A stretch of DNA of 64,000 nucleotides, from contig JAURZM010000050.1 of NCBI GenBank assembly GCA_030653385.1, positions 186,001 to 250,000 of the forward strand, written 5' to 3'. Shown one piece after another: positions 61,691-64,000 of the stretch. Position 1 is the stretch's first letter; the number at the start of each line of letters is the position of its first letter. Source of the DNA: Rubrivivax sp. Its GTDB lineage: Bacteria > Pseudomonadota > Gammaproteobacteria > Burkholderiales > Burkholderiaceae_C. Both the position numbers and the translations under genes were made by a program. The notes under the pieces were generated by a model that was not told where the DNA came from, did no database searches, and saw only the letters and a list, made by a program, of their open reading frames with translations.

Positions 61691-64000
61691 TCAGAGTGCC
61701 TGGCGCTGGATCGACGCCGACAGCGCTTGCCGCAGTGTGTCGGCGCTGTCGGCCAGGTGCGCGCGGGTGGCGTCGTCGACCGCGCCACGCTTGCGCAGCG
61801 TGGTGTCCAGGCGCGCCAGCAGTGTGCGGGCCTGTTCGCGCAACTGGCCGCGGATGTCGGCACGGCCGGTGCCACTGGGCCGCACGACGGCCAGCGCCAG
61901 GCGGTTGACGTGGTCGCGCTGCAGGTCGCGGCGCGCCGCGGTGATGGGCGCCGGGCCGTTGGCCGGGTGGCTGCCCAGTTCGTTCCAGACGTCGCTGCTC
62001 AGGCGGTCGTGCAGTTCGCGCAGCTGGAAGGCATCGGTGGCCTGGTCGAACTTGCCCACGCTGTCGAGGATGCGTGTTGCGATGGTGTCGCTCATCAGGT
62101 AGTTGAGCACCGCGCGCTGCAGGTCCAGCAGGCGTTGCGGCACCGAAAAGTCGGTGGCACCCCCCCCTTCTGCGCGGTCCAGGAAGTCGGGGGCCATGCG
62201 GCGCTGCAGCGCCGGCGTGAGTGACAGCCCTTCGGGCGACAGCACCGAGCGCGAGATCATGTCCAGGGCCTCGCGCTGGTGCTGCGCCGACACCGGCTGC
62301 AGCGGTTCACGGCCGCTGCCCGGAAAGTCTCGCAGCGTGCGCACACCACCGATCTGGCGCACCAGCACGCCCACCGCGCGGGTGGCGTCGTTGATGGCAA
62401 AACCGATGGAGCGGCGCAGCACGGCGTAGTCGCGGTCGGGCGGCAGTTCGCGCGATTCCTGGCGTTTGAACAGGTCGCGGGCGATGGCCAGTCGCTTGCT
62501 GGCAAAGGCCAAGGGGTCATTGCCCAGGTCGAGCTGGATGGTCTCGGGGTCCAGGCCGAAGAAGTTGTCCTCGTCGGTGCCGAAGGCCAGTTGCACTTCG
62601 CTGCTGCGTGCGGCAATGCGCTGCAACTCGGCCCGTTCGGCCACTGCCGTGGTGCCAGCGGCCATGGGCTTGTAGGCGTATTCGATGGCCCAGTAGTCGT
62701 AGGGGCCCAGTGCGGTGTGGAAGGGCACGCCGCCCGGCTGGCCGGGGCGCGGCAGGTTGACGGCGTTGTACTCCATCACCGACCCCGAGGTGCCATGCGC
62801 GCGGGTGAATTCCGCATCGGCCAGTTGCGCTTCGGTGTAGGCCCTTGAGGCGCGGAAGTTGTGGCGCAGGCCCAGTGCGTGGCCCACCTCGTGCATGATG
62901 GCTTCCTTGACGTAGTCCTGCACAAACTGGCGCGCGATCGGGCTGTCGGGGTCCATCTCGCCGCGGGCTTCCAACACGTCGAGCGCGTAACCCAATTGCT
63001 CTGCCGCCAGTGCGCCGTGCATGCAGCGGGCGAATTCAGCTGGCATGTCCACACCTTGCGGCGGCGTGAAGGGCTGGGCGAAATTGAGTGGGCTTGCGTT
63101 GGCCGCAGCGCCCGTGTTGTCCAGGCTGCCTGTGGCCTGTGAACGCAGCACCTGCGATCGCAGCGTGCGCACATTGCGGGCCGACATGCCTTCGAAGGCG
63201 ATGTCGGCGTCCAGGATCTCGCCGCTGCGCGGGTCGACATGGCTGGGCCCGATGGCGCCAAACACCGGGTCGGCGTTCATCATCCAGCGCACCGAGGGGT
63301 AGCCGAAGTCGAGTGTGTCGAACTTCGCGTCGTCGGCTTGTTGCTCCACCTTCAAGGCACCGCTGATGCCGATCTTCTCGAAGGCCTTGTTCCATTCCAG
63401 CACGGCGGCGCGCACGGTTTCGCGGTAGACCAGCGGCACGTTGCGGTCGATCCAGAAGGTGATGGGCTTGACTGGCTCGGACATCTCGGCCGCCGGGTCC
63501 TTCTTCTCCAGTCGCCAGCGGTTGACGTAACGCTGGCGCGGCGAACTCTGCAGGTCGTCGGAGAAGTCGACCACGGTGCTGGTGAACAGGCCCAGCCGCG
63601 GGTCGGCACGGCGCGGCTTCATCGGTTCGTCGGGCAGCGGTGCCAGCGAAAAGTGCAGGCCCACCAGAAGGCTGCGGGCATCGGGCAGGAAACGCGGCAG
63701 CAGAGGCACGGGCGCGTTGGGCGGGCCGCCCATGCCGGGCACACCGACGCTGCCGGTGAAGTAGTGGTTCTGCGTCTCGATGACGATGGCGCCTTCGCTG
63801 GCGCGCACACCGGTGATCACCGAGTTGCTGCGGTCCAGCCCGTAACCTTGGCGCAAGCCGCGCTGCAGCATCATGGCCACGCCCAGCATGTCGTTCAGGA
63901 ACAGCGGGTTGGCTTCGATCAAGACGCTCTTGCGGTCAGGGTGCGGCTGGCTGACCACTGCCGTGGCGCCCAGCAGGCTGTTGGAGTAGGAACTGGCCAC
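61691..64000 (-). CDS. Large zinc-dependent metalloprotease (5' end outside window)
   Basis: The last 769 residues of a larger protein are visible; its start lies beyond the right edge. The metzincin-like motif HEVGHALGLRHNF (about 62850-62890) supplies three zinc-binding histidines and the catalytic Glu, followed by a Met-turn candidate SVMEYNAV. The surrounding sequence, including ITFWIDRNVP and the long C-terminal helical part, matches large bacterial DUF5117/DUF4953 zinc-dependent proteases of about 850-900 residues. These are usually exported. The codon use looks native. Confidence 0.85.
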   Translation of the reverse strand: MASSYSNSLLGATAVVSQPHPDRKSVLIEANPLFLNDMLGVAMMLQRGLRQGYGLDRSNSVITGVRASEGAIVIETQNHYFTGSVGVPGMGGPPNAPVPLLPRFLPDARSLLVGLHFSLAPLPDEPMKPRRADPRLGLFTSTVVDFSDDLQSSPRQRYVNRWRLEKKDPAAEMSEPVKPITFWIDRNVPLVYRETVRAAVLEWNKAFEKIGISGALKVEQQADDAKFDTLDFGYPSVRWMMNADPVFGAIGPSHVDPRSGEILDADIAFEGMSARNVRTLRSQVLRSQATGSLDNTGAAANASPLNFAQPFTPPQGVDMPAEFARCMHGALAAEQLGYALDVLEARGEMDPDSPIARQFVQDYVKEAIMHEVGHALGLRHNFRASRAYTEAQLADAEFTRAHGTSGSVMEYNAVNLPRPGQPGGVPFHTALGPYDYWAIEYAYKPMAAGTTAVAERAELQRIAARSSEVQLAFGTDEDNFFGLDPETIQLDLGNDPLAFASKRLAIARDLFKRQESRELPPDRDYAVLRRSIGFAINDATRAVGVLVRQIGGVRTLRDFPGSGREPLQPVSAQHQREALDMISRSVLSPEGLSLTPALQRRMAPDFLDRAEGGGATDFSVPQRLLDLQRAVLNYLMSDTIATRILDSVGKFDQATDAFQLRELHDRLSSDVWNELGSHPANGPAPITAARRDLQRDHVNRLALAVVRPSGTGRADIRGQLREQARTLLARLDTTLRKRGAVDDATRAHLADSADTLRQALSASIQRQAL

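Noticed and set aside
1-64000. CRISPR arrays, rRNA genes, insertion sequences, integrases, toxin-antitoxin pairs and restriction-modification genes
   Set aside because: Looked for on both strands; no regularly spaced repeats, rRNA core sequences, transposase motifs or typical defence genes were found.

Overview
The window is one contig piece of a high-GC, densely coded bacterial chromosome. The gene set points to a beta-proteobacterium of the order Burkholderiales, probably the Comamonadaceae / Rubrivivax-Leptothrix side: an arginine-type EF-P next to its rhamnosyltransferase EarP, bifunctional MnmC, a Tat-exported HiPIP, a PEP-CTERM protein, the hupB-tRNA-Val-ppiD arrangement, and many GTG/TTG starts with GAGG-type ribosome sites. 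No rRNA, CRISPR array, insertion sequence or integrase was seen. The species is not identifiable from sequence alone.

Layout. 1-3.4 kb (minus): an Att/Lol-type ABC exporter (ATPase, FtsX-like permease, truncated AttH/CrtC-like lipocalin). 3.5-6.5 kb (plus): short-chain dehydrogenase, YceH, hotdog thioesterase and a PLP enzyme. 6.5-12.3 kb (minus): GST, YegP-like protein, NarL-type two-component pair, mechanosensitive-type channel, PAS-LuxR regulator, PaaI thioesterase. 12.4-18.4 kb: 3-oxoacid CoA-transferase (scoAB), gamma-glutamyltransferase, alpha/beta hydrolase, pyrD, rpiA and a Lys-rich small protein. 18.4-23.1 kb (minus): mnmC, a DUF3445-like protein, efp, earP. 23.1-28.5 kb (plus): uvrC, a lipoprotein, pgsA, a DMT exporter and a tartrate/isopropylmalate-type dehydrogenase. 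28.6-31.2 kb: hupB, tRNA-Val, ppiD, tRNA-His.

31.2-34.6 kb is the most unusual stretch. Directly after tRNA-His lie three broken gene fragments (tautomerase, LysR, isocitrate lyase/PEP mutase family). Next comes an SOS-box-controlled operon of a small protein, a UmuD homologue lacking all the residues needed for self-cleavage, and UmuC, followed by a decayed response regulator. 34.6-41.3 kb is a signalling block on one strand: FixJ-type regulator, a KaiB-domain protein overlapping a 1379-residue five-PAS hybrid kinase, then a receiver-EAL phosphodiesterase.

41.7-64 kb: RraA-like protein, flavodoxin-type reductase, a Hen1-like RNA methyltransferase domain without Pnkp, Usp and a SulP transporter with a long leader, an exported amidohydrolase, a PEP-CTERM protein, a beta-lactamase-fold hydrolase, a SARP/AfsR-like ATPase regulator, an FAD oxidoreductase, HiPIP with a four-cysteine small protein, a NarL-type pair, a quinone oxidoreductase-type MDR protein, a LytS/LytTR pair, and the C-terminal part of a large zinc metalloprotease that continues beyond the right edge.

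All product names come from reading motifs and remembered family patterns; no database search was possible. The best candidates for something new are the KaiB/hybrid-kinase/EAL locus, the cleavage-dead UmuD operon, the MnmC with an eroded methyltransferase site beside a DUF3445 protein, and the lone Hen1-like methyltransferase.
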